DNA of 64,000 bases from Misgurnus anguillicaudatus. Taxonomy: Eukaryota > Chordata > Actinopteri > Cypriniformes > Cobitidae. Shown here one piece after another: positions 49,961-60,847 of the stretch. A program made the position numbers and the translations under genes. Each line of letters opens with the position of its first letter. Position 1 is the first letter of the stretch. The DNA lies in the NCBI RefSeq assembly GCF_027580225.2, contig NC_073352.2:35389501-35453500 (forward strand). Direction: 5' to 3'. The notes beneath the pieces are model-generated. The model was not told the DNA's origin. It saw only the letters and a program-made list of their open reading frames with translations, and did not search any database.

Positions 49961-52620
49961 AAAATCGTATCGCCGGTGGAGATGATCAATATTGTATCGT
50001 ATCGCAACGAGCTGCCCAATTTACATCCCTAATATTAATGTCCACCACATTGTGTTTATAAATGCATCTAAACTGTACGTTTAAACACACTGTAAATCAA
50101 TTGTTTGTTTGTAGAAATAGGTTAACATTTCTGAATTTAAAAAGTTAAATTGTGTTATGTTAAGAAAAAAACAATGCAGTGAAGTTTATAGTTTATAAGA
50201 TAGGAACATGTGCTTTTACAATATTCATAATAGCAACATTAAATCAAGCTATTTGTTCAACCCATGCAGACCAGGAAAGCAGTTTGAAAACATTATTTTG
50301 GCAAATCCTTTGGTGAGAAAAATTACACACTTGACTATTAAAAATTCAACAACACTTTATATCTGTGTACTCAAGTACTGAGCCATTATCATTTCTTTTT
50401 TTTTTAAACCGTAAAAAAAAAAAAAAACGTTCAGGGTCACCGTAGCCAGATTGAAGGGCAAGAGACCTGATCCGTGATCAGTGTTAAGAGGTTAACATAA
50501 TTTCCCTTCTCAAGCCTTCATTCCCTGTCAAAATATATTAGATTGCCTTTAGTAATAAAATCCGATGGCAAACAGAAGCATTAGCATATACAGATCATCA
50601 TTTAACTTACGGTCTTCATTTTGTTACAGAAGGCAAACAGAAGAATGCAGATGTGCATAAAGATTTTTCTGTTCCTTTTCATGATATTAATTATTTTATA
50701 TCATGATAACAATGAAAACATTTATATTTAAGGAAGTAGGAAAAAAGTATTGGATATTTACATGAATAATTTACAAAATATAATTGTCTTGTATAAAATA
50801 TGTATCATGGTAGAGTTTTATTTTAATAAGGTGTTTATGTTAACAATTTAAATTTTTTTTGTTGTCAATAAAAAACTTCTCTTAAGACCTAAATAACCGT
50901 GTTTATGGATACTTGCAAAAGACGGGAATTTTGACCCATATGTGTATTTAGGGCAAATAAATGCTCATGAGCTTAATGAGCAGTGGATGCGCGGCTTGCA
51001 CGCTCCTCTCATGCAGAAACATTGCGCGCACTGTTGGTTTGGTTTCAACGGCTTAAAATCATTTGATTTGAAAGTGCGGTTATTAAATACATGTACACAT
51101 GGCAATGTGAAGCCGGCTCTTAACCTCAATAGAGACGATAGTCCAAAATCTCAGGTAGACACATTTCTACCAGTTTATCATACGATTTTCTCTAAATACT
51201 GAAGTAAACTCAGGTGTCCCACTCACGAAACCATGCCTGGGGTTAACCAACACTGAAATATACTGAAGAATATATTTTAAGGAATTAAAAAAGCCACAAT
51301 CAAATTACACAAAACAATCATTCGTAAAGGCCTCTCTCAAAAGGAATTATCAAAATAAGACCACGTTTTGTGCATGTAATCCATGTTTGGATTAGGACTG
51401 GAATCCATATGTTACTGTCATCGGCTGATGTCTTAGCAACAAAGACTGAAAGAGGATGAAGGATGTGACGTGTTAACATTTGACTATCTTAAGCCCCCAG
51501 TGAGACTTGAGGGCCTTTTACTCATTTACCCCGTGACTTTGATTCCCTTCACCAGTTTATCCTCTGTACACGGCACGTCACATCAAGGTCCAGGGCCGCC
51601 CCCTGTGGGGAGAGGTCAGTCTGAAATGTTGGCGAATGCCGCGTTACCACAGGGATGAAGATGAACAGATTTGAAAAACTAATGAGGATAGCTAACATTT
51701 CTGTCAGCTTGTCGCTAACTCTGCCAATGCGAGTATGAGATATAAACCCCCCCAGTGATTCTGCTTGAAAACATCTATCGAGAAAATAAAATGCCACAAG
51801 AGACGCGGCCTATTTGTTGGTTGCCATATACGGACACAACGCAGATTCCTCAAAGTCCATCAGAAAGGCCCAGGATATCTGACTGTTTCATACATTTCCC
51901 CCAAGGCAGCACTTAACCTTGGTCTCGGGAGTTTCACTACTTGGCGGAGTTTGAAATATGATTCACAGATGTGACCGCCCATACAAATGTATGATTCCCT
52001 GACCGTGCCATTGTAAAGCCACCAGCCTTGCTGCATTTGTCTCGCACTATAAAATATAAGTTTGTTGACTCCTGTCTGACACATCTCAAGAAATATGATG
52101 CATCAAAGATAAAAGGCTATAGCAAACTGGCTTAGATCAAGCAGTCATGACAGAGCATCGCTGCATAAATAGTGATGGTGCTGGCTAGCGTTTAAAAATT
52201 ATTTCTGCATCTGTGTGCTTGTGATGCTCCATTTCAAAATTTTCACTTCTTTTCAAGTATTCGCCATTTAGTTTGTGTCTCATAAGGGACTTTTAATGCA
52301 GCCTCTGAAAATATTTAGCACTAATTTGTCAAAACATCTCAAATTAATTTTCCTTAAGTGACAATGAAGGATGTCCAATTATATAGCAGTGTGATATCTG
52401 CCATCTTGCTCTGTAAATATTGCCATTATTGAAAAAAAATATCTGTAGAACAATAATGACGACAAAAATGCGATTGTATACAGTCCTTACTAAAGTCTCA
52501 TAATCCAATGATGAGATTTGGTGCTTCAAAGTTTGATTTTAATAGTTAATTTCCATCTCTGACCTAATCTTAGTCTATATTAAAGATATAAAGGTTACAT
52601 TTTCACAGAATATTCTTTAA

Positions 52621-53683
52621 TAGGGGTGTAATGGTACACATATTCCTATCAAACCGTTTCATTACAGGACTCAAATCTTAAAAAACACACGGAAACATAT
52701 TTAGTGGTGGACCGCAAGTTTGTTTAGCAAAGCCGCTAAAGGCAAAATCGTTATCGAAACCATTGCGCTACTTTTCCATTGCTTAACTATGTAAACATGC
52801 GCTAGATGGACGTGTTTGAGAGTTACATGTGCATCTCTTGCACAAGCATCGAGTTTGAAGACGCTGTCTCAAGTTACCAGAATTTCAATATTTTTGCAGG
52901 TAGCGCAGCTGAAAAAAGTGGACCAGAAAAGTGGCTGATCACGAAACCCCGAAGGCGGGACAAGCATATAAACGTTTTGTTTATAGTAGCAAGTTAGCAT
53001 GGATTATTCAGTTATTCCCTCATGTTTTATTCTTTTTTTTATTTAAACTAACCAGGTGTTTTATTAAAAAGCTGTTTAAAATATTTGAACTTCTTACTAT
53101 AAACCATTTCATCAGACGCACACGCATTGTGTCTGAACCGAAGTGAACTTCAGGTCTGTAATTATTCATTGGTCTGGCTAGTGGCTAAACTTATCTTTGA
53201 AACAAATACCTTGTTGAAAATAAAATGTTTTGGTTTGCTAAAGACGAGGTCAGATGACGAGCGTGGATCACAACTGTGTGGAGGGGTTTGGCAGACAGGC
53301 AAGAATTCAATGAACTGTAGCTAACATTGTACACATTCATTTTCAACATTAAAGTTAGCTCAGTCTAATAGTTGTTATGTGCTAGATATGATATATGAAT
53401 GAAGATAATTTACTGGTCATTTATTTACCCTGTTAACAGAAATAAACTACTGTAAAAGGACTTTGATGTTAAAATCTACAGGAAGTTTTTTAGTCCACAA
53501 AAGCCGTTTGTTTATGTTGTTACTACTGAAGCTGTCTATGTAAACTACTGATGTTTACAAATGTTAAAAATAAATGTAATTTTATGTTTTGCATTTCTTC
53601 CACTTAACTGAACCGAAACTGAAGCGTGACCAAAAAAAACCCCCAAAGGGGTACGCATTAAACTGTTAATTTGTGTACCTCTG
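52621..53683. mobile_element. hAT-like relic (TAGGGGTGTAATGGTACACA)
   Basis: The start TAGGGGTGTAATGGTACACA is matched by a reversed, truncated end TTAATTTGTGTACC. Flanks TTCTTTAA and TTCTTTAC agree in 7 of 8 positions. The interior open frames are short and unrecognised. Confidence 0.55.
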
Positions 53684-54029
53684 TTCTTTACATTATGTTG
53701 GATGATTTTATGCAAAAAACAGCAAATTGCAAAATAATGAGGACACAAGAAGTGTTTCTCAGATGAAGGCTTATCTAACTGATAAACACCTATTCAACAC
53801 GTTAAGAAACAGATGTCTGGCACAAAGACAAGATTTAGTTATCTGCTTCATCCCGCAATCACCAATCTCCACTAATCTTCAGGAGATGCAATGTTTAGGA
53901 AAGAATAGCTAATCTGGATGAGTACAAATAATGCTTCATCATGTGTTTTGAAACAAATCCAGCATTTAAAGTCCAGAATAAATGGGGGACATTAATTGGC
54001 ACTTTACACTACAGAAACAGGTTGGCCAC

Positions 54030-54182
54030 CTCAATCAGTTTGTTGGCGTGCTCGCGGAAAACTTGGGCATATTCCTTCACCTCCTTTTCATTACCATTCT
54101 TGGCAGCCTCGATCAACACCAGCAGAGGAACATTGGTCTCCAGAAAAGAGTCTGACACATGGTCCATCACAGCCTTACGAAG
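54030..54182 (-). CDS. ctnna1: alpha-E-catenin, exon 9 equivalent (residues ~382-432)
   Basis: The exon has 153 nt and 51 codons, from LRKAVMDHVSDSFLETN to VFREHANKLIE, nearly identical to human residues 382-432 at the M1/M2 boundary of the force-sensing M domain. The acceptor is attttcag followed by CTTCGTAAGG, phase 0. The donor is GAG followed by GTGGCC, which has GT but is otherwise weak. The intron then reads VANL in frame, repeating the first codons of exon 10. This places the boundary either at GAG or a few codons later, and GAG is the only GT-AG solution. Confidence 0.95.
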
Positions 54183-54358
54183 CTGAAAATATGAATATGC
54201 AGACATACAAAAAGATCTTTAACTACTATATGATCAGTAAAACCAACTGGGTTTGATGGATTAATTTGTACCACATGTAATAAAAAAGCTTGCAACAACA
54301 GATGAGAACAATCCAACAACAGATGTGACGCTTTATGTGTGAATGTCAAGAAAACTGT

Positions 54359-55114
54359 CCAGGGGCCTCATTTATAAACTGCACAAATCCACGGCAAAGT
54401 CCATATTTATAAAAAGTGAGTGAGTTTACATGTAGAGAATAAGCGGATAACTATCAAAAATCTGCTTAGTATAGAAGCGTTTACATGCAACTCAATAAAC
54501 CGTCTATGCAGAAAAATGCATTTACATGGGACTTGAAGATTTGTCAGGTTTCTCGCAGGCAGTGATGCGTTTACATGCTATGCGAAATCGGGGTAATGAG
54601 CAAAAACTACCTGTGCCGATTGGTTTTTGCTTGCGCTGTTTATGGGCTTTCCCCGATAAAGAAATCAGTTTTACGCATTTACATGACGTCACGTGTTATC
54701 AGTTTATTAAGCATAATCAGTATAAGACATGCATGTTAACACACTCAATGTCTTTTGCGTGGAAAAGTTTTACAGGCCACGTCAGGGTCTGAGCAGACAT
54801 ACGCACTTTTTTGTCCGATTGTTGCAGGTTTTTGTAAATATAAGCCATTTATGCTGCTCGAAAAGGATATCAACATTAAATAGGCCCTCTTGACACCAAC
54901 TAGGCATTGTTTAAAGGCGGACCATCTGCAACTGATCAGCTGCATTTATATAATATTTTTGCCTTATTGTAAATGTCTGTTAATGCACAGTAAAAAAAAA
55001 GTGTTTTCTATGCATAAATTTGTTTTATGAATCACACGTGCATGCTTTTAAGAAATGATCGTAAGATCAAATTTAGGATGTTTCCATGCAGCATTTTATA
55101 AATGAGGCCCCAGG
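54359..55114. mobile_element. TIR element, CCAGGGGCCTCATTTATAAA
   Basis: The left end CCAGGGGCCTCATTTATAAA and the reverse complement of the right end (CCTGGGGCCTCATTTATAAA) differ by one base. The 756-bp interior has repeated GTTTACATG motifs. It occupies more than half of ctnna1 intron 8. Confidence 0.8.
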
Positions 55115-55198
55115 TCACATTTAATCAAAAGGACAAATTATATTTTAATAAAAAATAAAAATGCTTTATGTTCAACAAAAACCTGCAATGAAGCAAAA

Positions 55199-55217
55199 AA
55201 AAAAAAAAAAAAAAAAA
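55199..55217. repeat. poly(A) run
   Basis: A long A run in intron 8, 0.1 kb beyond a TIR element. Confidence 0.9.
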
Positions 55218-55495
55218 CATGTGATCTTTTCTGTGTAATCCAGGTTAAAGTCTCATAATCTAATGATGTGTAGCATCGAAATTTCATTAATTCAATGTTT
55301 GACATGACCTTACTCAATAGTCAATATTAAAGATATCAAGACTATATTTTCACTAAACGTTCTTAACATTATGTAGGATGTTTTTTTAAAGACTGGGTCA
55401 CATTGTAAATCATGCAGTGACACACAAAAACATAGTATGCTGACAAATATCAGAATATGACAGATTTAAGTAAGAGAGATGATGGCAGTACGAAG

Positions 55496-55576
55496 CTGTC
55501 TGCGCAGGTCACGGGTCTTCTTAGTCATCCTGTCAATGGCCGTGTTGAGGGCATCGCTTTTCTCCTTCCGTCCAGC
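55496..55576 (-). CDS. ctnna1: alpha-E-catenin, exon 8 equivalent (residues ~355-381)
   Basis: This 81-nt exon encodes 27 residues, AGRKEKSDALNTAI onward, ending TRDLRRQ. They match human alpha-E-catenin residues 355-381, the last part of the first M-domain bundle, downstream of the vinculin-binding helix. The acceptor is good (ttttctcacag then GCTGGA, phase 0). Alpha-catenin bridges cadherin-bound beta-catenin to F-actin at adherens junctions. The 3' edge is set by homology only: CAG is followed by CTTCGTACTG rather than GT, and those first 7 nt repeat the start of exon 9 (see findings). Readthrough would add nine codons and a stop. Exons 1-7 are not in the window. The paralog call (ctnna1, not ctnna2) rests mainly on the nested gene being lrrtm2. 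Confidence 0.93.
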
Positions 55577-57414
55577 CTGTGAGAAAACAAACAAGGCAAA
55601 ATAAACGTAAGAGCCTCATCTTTACAGCAACAAAAACACAATAGCTGGGAGTTATCTGAAGACTGAAAGGACAAAGCAAACTTGTTAAGATATGATGAGA
55701 TACATTTTGCACAAAAGGAGAAAAAGTTTCACAGCATGAGTCATTGGACGTTATAATCGCCTGGGGCAAACGTTTCATTTCAATCTTCAACTTCACTTTG
55801 TTGGGGTGTTTGTTTCTTTCCCCCTTTTGCGATTATTGTTTCGCCTGACTACCGTGACTCGTGGTACAGTCGAGAGGCATCCACCCACGTTCCATTTTTC
55901 AGCTCAAAACAATCACGAGTTTTCCTCTGTCAGTTTTTGAGCTGGGCTTACGTAGTCCCTAAAATAAATCATGAGACAAATAGCTTTCCCACAGAGGTAC
56001 AAAATAAAAAAGAAAGGGGCACAATCATGCTCAGATAAGTTACAACGCAACAAGACGCTTTTAACTGGTTCCCAGTCGTCTCAGCCCCAACCTTAGCAGA
56101 TTAATATACAAGCAAAGAGCTCATGTTAAATGAAGCCATCAAACAGCTTTAACAATGGCCAAGGTTCAAAAGGACGAGTCAAACAGAGTTCAACATGATC
56201 AACGTGACAATGGGCACGACAATGTCAATGATAAATCCGAGCAATATCCAGCTTTGAAGGCCAATGGCCAACAACCAGAGACTCTCCTCACCAGCGCTTC
56301 CAGTTAGCGTTGGAAGAATGGCTCTCATTCACATGGCCCTGACAAATTGCTCATGTGCAGTGGGTTGGGTAAATCTCAGGACGGGGAGAAGCCAGAGGGA
56401 AGGCCGTCACAGGGGCATGGGCAGTGAAAGCGTGACAGCCAATGAAATATGGCAGTGGCATGGGTTAGTGGACACCCCTCCAACCTCAACCCGTTGGGTG
56501 GTAACACTGTAAGTGGCGAGTAAATGCCATCGGCTATAATCTTCTTCTGATTTTCCGCCAGTCGGATGAAAGCACTTCACAACGCTCCAGACTTTCAAGT
56601 GTAAAGGCTGTCGATTTTACATCATTTACCTTTAGGCGGGATGTTCATTGAGATTAAGCAACGATAATATCCTGGAGTATCTTGAATAGTAAATTAACCA
56701 ATACCATAACTAAAACCGTGACGGATTTAAACTAGATCACGTTCCCCTGAAGGCAAAATGGAGTAAAATCAATACGGAGCGATCCAAGAAGTCACACAGG
56801 TCTGCATGGTGTTTTCACACACACGGTTAATGATGTCAGGTACAGACCTTAAAAACCTCCCCATGGATTGGTGGAGGGGGAAAAAGGCGTCCTCGGATAT
56901 AACACACCGCTGAGATGCTTACAAGTTTTTTATAATAATATGACCTACAGATAGAAATGACAAACAAATAAATCACGCACGCACAAAATGGCCCAGGTCA
57001 TTTTAGAAAATGACCATCGGCAAAAAAAGAAACACAGATGTTCGAATAAAGCAAAGTAAGTACAATGGCACAAGTAATTTTAGCACTCCCTACACTTTTC
57101 TGTGTACAAAGGGAGGTGGAAAATAACTGGGGGTATGTCCAAAACTACTAATTCTTAAAACCGGTTGGTTAGTTAGTAGGTTGTCTGATTGACTAGTTCC
57201 ACTAGCCGTGTGACGAGCCATGACGTATGCGAAACGAACACTCCACTGTTTACAAGTGTGGAGAAAGAGGAGTGTTCAGACGTTGTTGGATATAAAAAAA
57301 TATGAATAAATGTCTTTGTGTCAGTTTATTGTTTAAAATTATCCACAAGTAAGCATTTCACATATGTAACCGCGTGACCTTTCTACGTGATTACGCAAAT
57401 ACTCGAGGTCACAC

Positions 57415-57672
57415 TGGTGTATCACATGGCAAGTGCAAGAGGAGAAGTTGTGGTTTAAAAGTACACTTTTTTGCTGAAAATGCTGATGGTTTCACTAGAT
57501 AAGACCCCTTGGTTGGGACCCTTTGAAGCTGAATTGAAACTGTAAACTGTTGAGGTCCACTATATGGAGAAAAATCCTGGAGCGTTTTCTTTTAAAAACC
57601 TTAATTTCTTCTCGACTGAACAAAGAAAGACATAAACATCTCAAATGACATGGGGATGAGTAAATTATTAAA
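57415..57672. repeat. dispersed repeat, copy 2
   Basis: It aligns with 39960-40262, sharing GATAAGACCCCTT, TTGAAACTGTAAACTGTTG and ATGACATGGGGATGAGTAAA. Confidence 0.7.
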
Positions 57673-57961
57673 GGATTACTCCACTTACATAAATAAATTC
57701 TGATAAAGTCATCTGATCAGGATTCTTATGAAAATGGTACTAATCCTTTAAGAAGATAAACACAGGCGGTACTCTCATGTTCAGAAACACACTGTAGACT
57801 GTGTGCCCATCTAAATGAAATAAAAAATGCAGTAATCTTGAGTTGCCCTTTTAAAAATGGCTGCCAAAAAACAGGTCTGTGTTTCTCTATGTGTGTGTAC
57901 ATAAAGACTATACTTTATGCTTGAGCTGTCGTAATTAGAAAAAAACGTACACTGACATATC

Positions 57962-58106
57962 TTAAGGCCAATTCACACTGATCCAAAACCAACCAACTCC
58001 AACATTTTAAAGTCCCATTTACTTTAATCCAACAACTGATGAACTTTCATACTGACTCAACAAATGCATTGTTGGTGTTTGTTGGATCAGTTTGAATTGG
58101 CCTTAA
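57962..58106. mobile_element. 145-bp TTAA-flanked MITE, TIR GGCCAATTCACACTGATCCA
   Basis: The ends TTAAGGCCAATTCACACTGA and TCAGTTTGAATTGGCCTTAA pair with one mismatch. The CCAACA and TGTTGG blocks inside also pair. Confidence 0.88.
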
Positions 58107-58473
58107 AAAACATAAGTACCATTGTTTTGTCTTTTGTAAGGTATGTCAAATGTCCTGGCTTTAAATGGCCACTTCACCCATTTGCATTAAGCTTTGTATC
58201 GTTAGAACCCCAGTCATGTTTTTGAATGGTCGTGTAGTTTCCACTGAGACAAGAGAAATACAGATTTTAGTGTTGCACTTACTTCTTTCAATGATGTAAA
58301 AATCATAATTTTGCATCATTGAAAGCAGGGAGTCCAATATCTTTGTTGAGTGTGTGAGACTACAAACACCCCTTTTCTTGGTCAAATAGGCACCAAATTT
58401 ACATTTTGACTACAAATATGACGCACTTTCAAGAAAGATGAATGTTTCTACGGGTGAAATGCTCCTTTAACTA

Positions 58474-58513
58474 AGGCCTAGTCCTGGCTTTATCTAAACT
58501 TCTTCCAGGAAAC
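58474..58513. mobile_element. relic end of the 730-966 MITE family
   Basis: ACTAAGGCCTAGTCCTGGCTT and CCAGGAAACC correspond to one end of the palindromic MITE at 730-966. Confidence 0.6.
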
Positions 58514-59129
58514 CTTAAAGTGTTGAAGACGGTACAGACCTTCAGTAGGGTACCAAAGGAATATACAACATACAGAAGTATATAAAAGCAAGCAAAATAT
58601 TCTTACAAAACTATCAGACTGCACAAAAGAACACAACATTATGCACAATTAGTAACTTGTTCAAAGCCAGCGTTTGGATGTGCTGAAGGCACATAATGTG
58701 TTGCAAAAGCTTTGCTTTTTTTTGTTGTGGCATTGCTTTTAAAACTCAAACATTCAAAGAGATACAACAGTTGGGCTGTCTGTAAGCTAAAACCCTCTGA
58801 GAAAAGTTGTCTCCAATTCATCCCAAAATTTTAAAAAATACAGTAATAGGTCAGTCAGACAACATGTTAACCACCTCAAACAGTCCCTAAAAAGAGTCGG
58901 GGGATTTTAACCTGAAATTACCCCCTTCATTTTAATTAAAAGCATGTGCTTCGTTTTGACCCGAGTGATACAGTTCAGAAATCCTACATCATCAACAATC
59001 AGTCGTAAGTCAGACAAGCATCTAAAAATGCAGACGGAGCATGTTTGTGTTTAGTAAATCTCCTGTGGTGTTATGTAGTGTGAATGCTCTATTAGGTCCA
59101 GCATTCGTTCCTCACCACCACAGATCCAC

Positions 59130-60295
59130 AGGAGTATAAAAGGTCTCTATGACGTCGGTTTGCTTGTGACGCGTTTCAGAAGGGGTGCGAGAGAAGGGAA
59201 GATGCCATTTAAGTCATAATTTAGATTGAATATCTGCTCTCTGTGCCATATTCAAATAAACACTTTATTTATTTCTTAAATCAATGATAAAATGCTTTTA
59301 AAACTACTGCTATAAAAGCTGAGAACAGATGTGACACTCAATGATATACACGCATATATACATACACACGAGACACAGGATTTGAGCAGAAGACGGATGA
59401 GGAGATTTACAAAGATTGTTATTTTTGATTTTGAGTCTGCACTGCCGCAACACGTTGCAGTTATCAATATTCAGACTGTGACGAATCAGAAGGAGAAAGT
59501 AAAGGAGGGGGAGGGTATGTTGAATCAAACGCAAAAGCACCGTGCAAACGTGCAAGGCGGAAAGCGAGCGAGCCAGGGAACAAACCAAAGAGCGCATGAG
59601 AGAGAGAGAGAGAACGAGAGAGCGAGCGAGGGAGAGAGAGAGAGAGAGCAAGAGAGAGAGCGACTGCAATGATGATCGACGCCAGCCTGCCACCACTCTG
59701 TAGCAGCGAGTGGCTGCAACAAAAGCACAGAATAGCATCCCAGCTCCTCTCCTCCGCTCTTTTTCCCCTCACCGCATCTCTCTCTTCCTCTGTGCCGAAA
59801 ACTCCAGACAGAGCTGCAGAGAATTGACGTCGCTAGCGCAGCCCCTGCCTGCCATCAACAAGTTAGGGATGAAGGACGTTAAACAGTGAAAGAGGAATGC
59901 GTGATCTTCAATTAACCAATTGAGCTGACATCATTGCAGTGGAAATGCAAAGAGGCAGCTAAGGGACGAAGGATCTGCTCAGCAGTGTCGCTTTGGATGC
60001 TAACTTCAAAATTAAGGATTCTTGGAAGGCAAATAATGCTCGTCTTTTCTTAATCTGGGAATTGAATAGCGGCGAGGAAAACAAGGACCGAGCAAATAAC
60101 TGCATCCCAGGACATGGAATTCCTGAATTTGGTTCAAGTGGGGGGGCTGCTCAGCACTGCTTTATTTTTGAAGAGCCTGATTCCTTTTGTATTTACTCAA
60201 AAGGTTTTTTCCCCCTTGGATTTCTCTTCCATCTGGCTGCTCCAAAAGTCTGCGGAAAAAGACAGTTGAATGCAGCCTCCGATGTACACAAAAGA
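59130..60295 (+). promoter_or_regulatory. putative lrrtm2 promoter and 5' leader (possible bidirectional promoter)
   Basis: TATAAAAGG is at 59135-59143, followed by TGACGTCG (CRE-like, one mismatch from TGACGTCA) at 59150-59157. The identical 8-mer recurs at 59825-59832. Between them lies a purine-rich GA/GAGCGAGC tract (59565-59662). The DNA from about 59.8 kb to the lrrtm2 start would be leader sequence. In mammals LRRTM2 and LRRTM1 share bidirectional promoters with N-terminally truncated CTNNA1/CTNNA2 transcripts. Whether that happens here is inference. Confidence 0.4.
59565..59662. repeat. GA/GAGCGAGC purine tract near lrrtm2 promoter
   Basis: GAGAGA runs mixed with GCGAGCGAG, about 640 nt upstream of the lrrtm2 start codon. 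The antisense frames it opens are low-complexity Leu/Ser-Arg and not genes. Confidence 0.9.
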
Positions 60296-60299
60296 ATGG
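60296..60299 (+). CDS. lrrtm2: LRRTM2, first coding exon (ATG G only)
   Basis: The start codon and one further base sit at the end of a leader exon, followed at once by a strong donor (ATGG then GTAAGTTAG). Joined to the acceptor at 60848 this reads M-G-F-H-S-R-W-P-L. That aligns with the mammalian LRRTM2 start M-G-L-H-F-K-W-P-L, which strongly supports the junction. A split with only ATGG in the first coding exon is, to my knowledge, usual for LRRTM2-4. The intron is 548 nt. The 5' limit of the leader exon cannot be fixed from sequence alone. Confidence 0.87.
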
Positions 60300-60847
60300 G
60301 TAAGTTAGCCCTTTTATTCACAGGGTCTGGACCTGAATAGGCAATGTAGTGAATAGCAAATGAAGTGAATAGGAGGGGGACAGTAGCTGGGGCAGGGTGT
60401 CTCTAGAAACATCTATATACTTAAAATACTGCACTGCTCGTAGGTTTTTGCCTGGAAAAGGAAAAAGGTGACTTATGAGTCGAATATAAATCTGACCGCT
60501 GAGATAAAAAAATTGATTGGGGAAAAACTGCATTGTAGGGGATGAAAAGAAATCCAGGAAACTGGAAATGAATAGCAATGGTCCAAGCTTGAGGCTAAAG
60601 CATATCAATTAATCATTTATGCATTGGAATTACTATAAAAGACACATTTATTTTTTACTAAAAATTCCTTAAGAATGCAATACTGTAATGTGTTGAGAAA
60701 ACTTAAAATGCTCAGTTCAACAAGCAGATCGCTTTGACTTGTGTTGACAAATAGAAAGAGCGCATCATGGTGGAAAAAAACATTGTGTACTGCAGAGATT
60801 AGATTTCCCTCCCCCCGGTTTATTTTCTTATCTTTAAACCCACCCAG

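Larger units (their letters stand above)
44762..54029 (-). other. ctnna1 intron 9
   Basis: A 9,268-nt intron whose first 11 nt repeat the start of exon 10. It carries many elements listed separately (TTAA element, SINEs, nested hAT MITE, TA MITE, hAT relic). 50.1-52.6 kb is AT-rich with T and A runs at 50396-50428 and no recognised element. Confidence 0.88.
54183..55495 (-). other. ctnna1 intron 8
   Basis: A 1,313-nt intron, mostly a 756-bp TIR element. Its 5' boundary lacks GT at the position demanded by the reading frame. The 3' boundary (attttcag) is normal. Confidence 0.75.

Noticed and set aside
10496..55576. Assignment of the host gene to ctnna2 with nested lrrtm1
   Set aside because: The nested protein ends QCKCQQLPYKECEV and has LRRTM2-type LRRs (LRSNSLR, RSLARNGFAGL), so the host is ctnna1.
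59310..59738. 142-codon Leu/Ser-rich frame antisense to the GA tract
   Set aside because: Generated by the (GA)n repeat near the lrrtm2 promoter.
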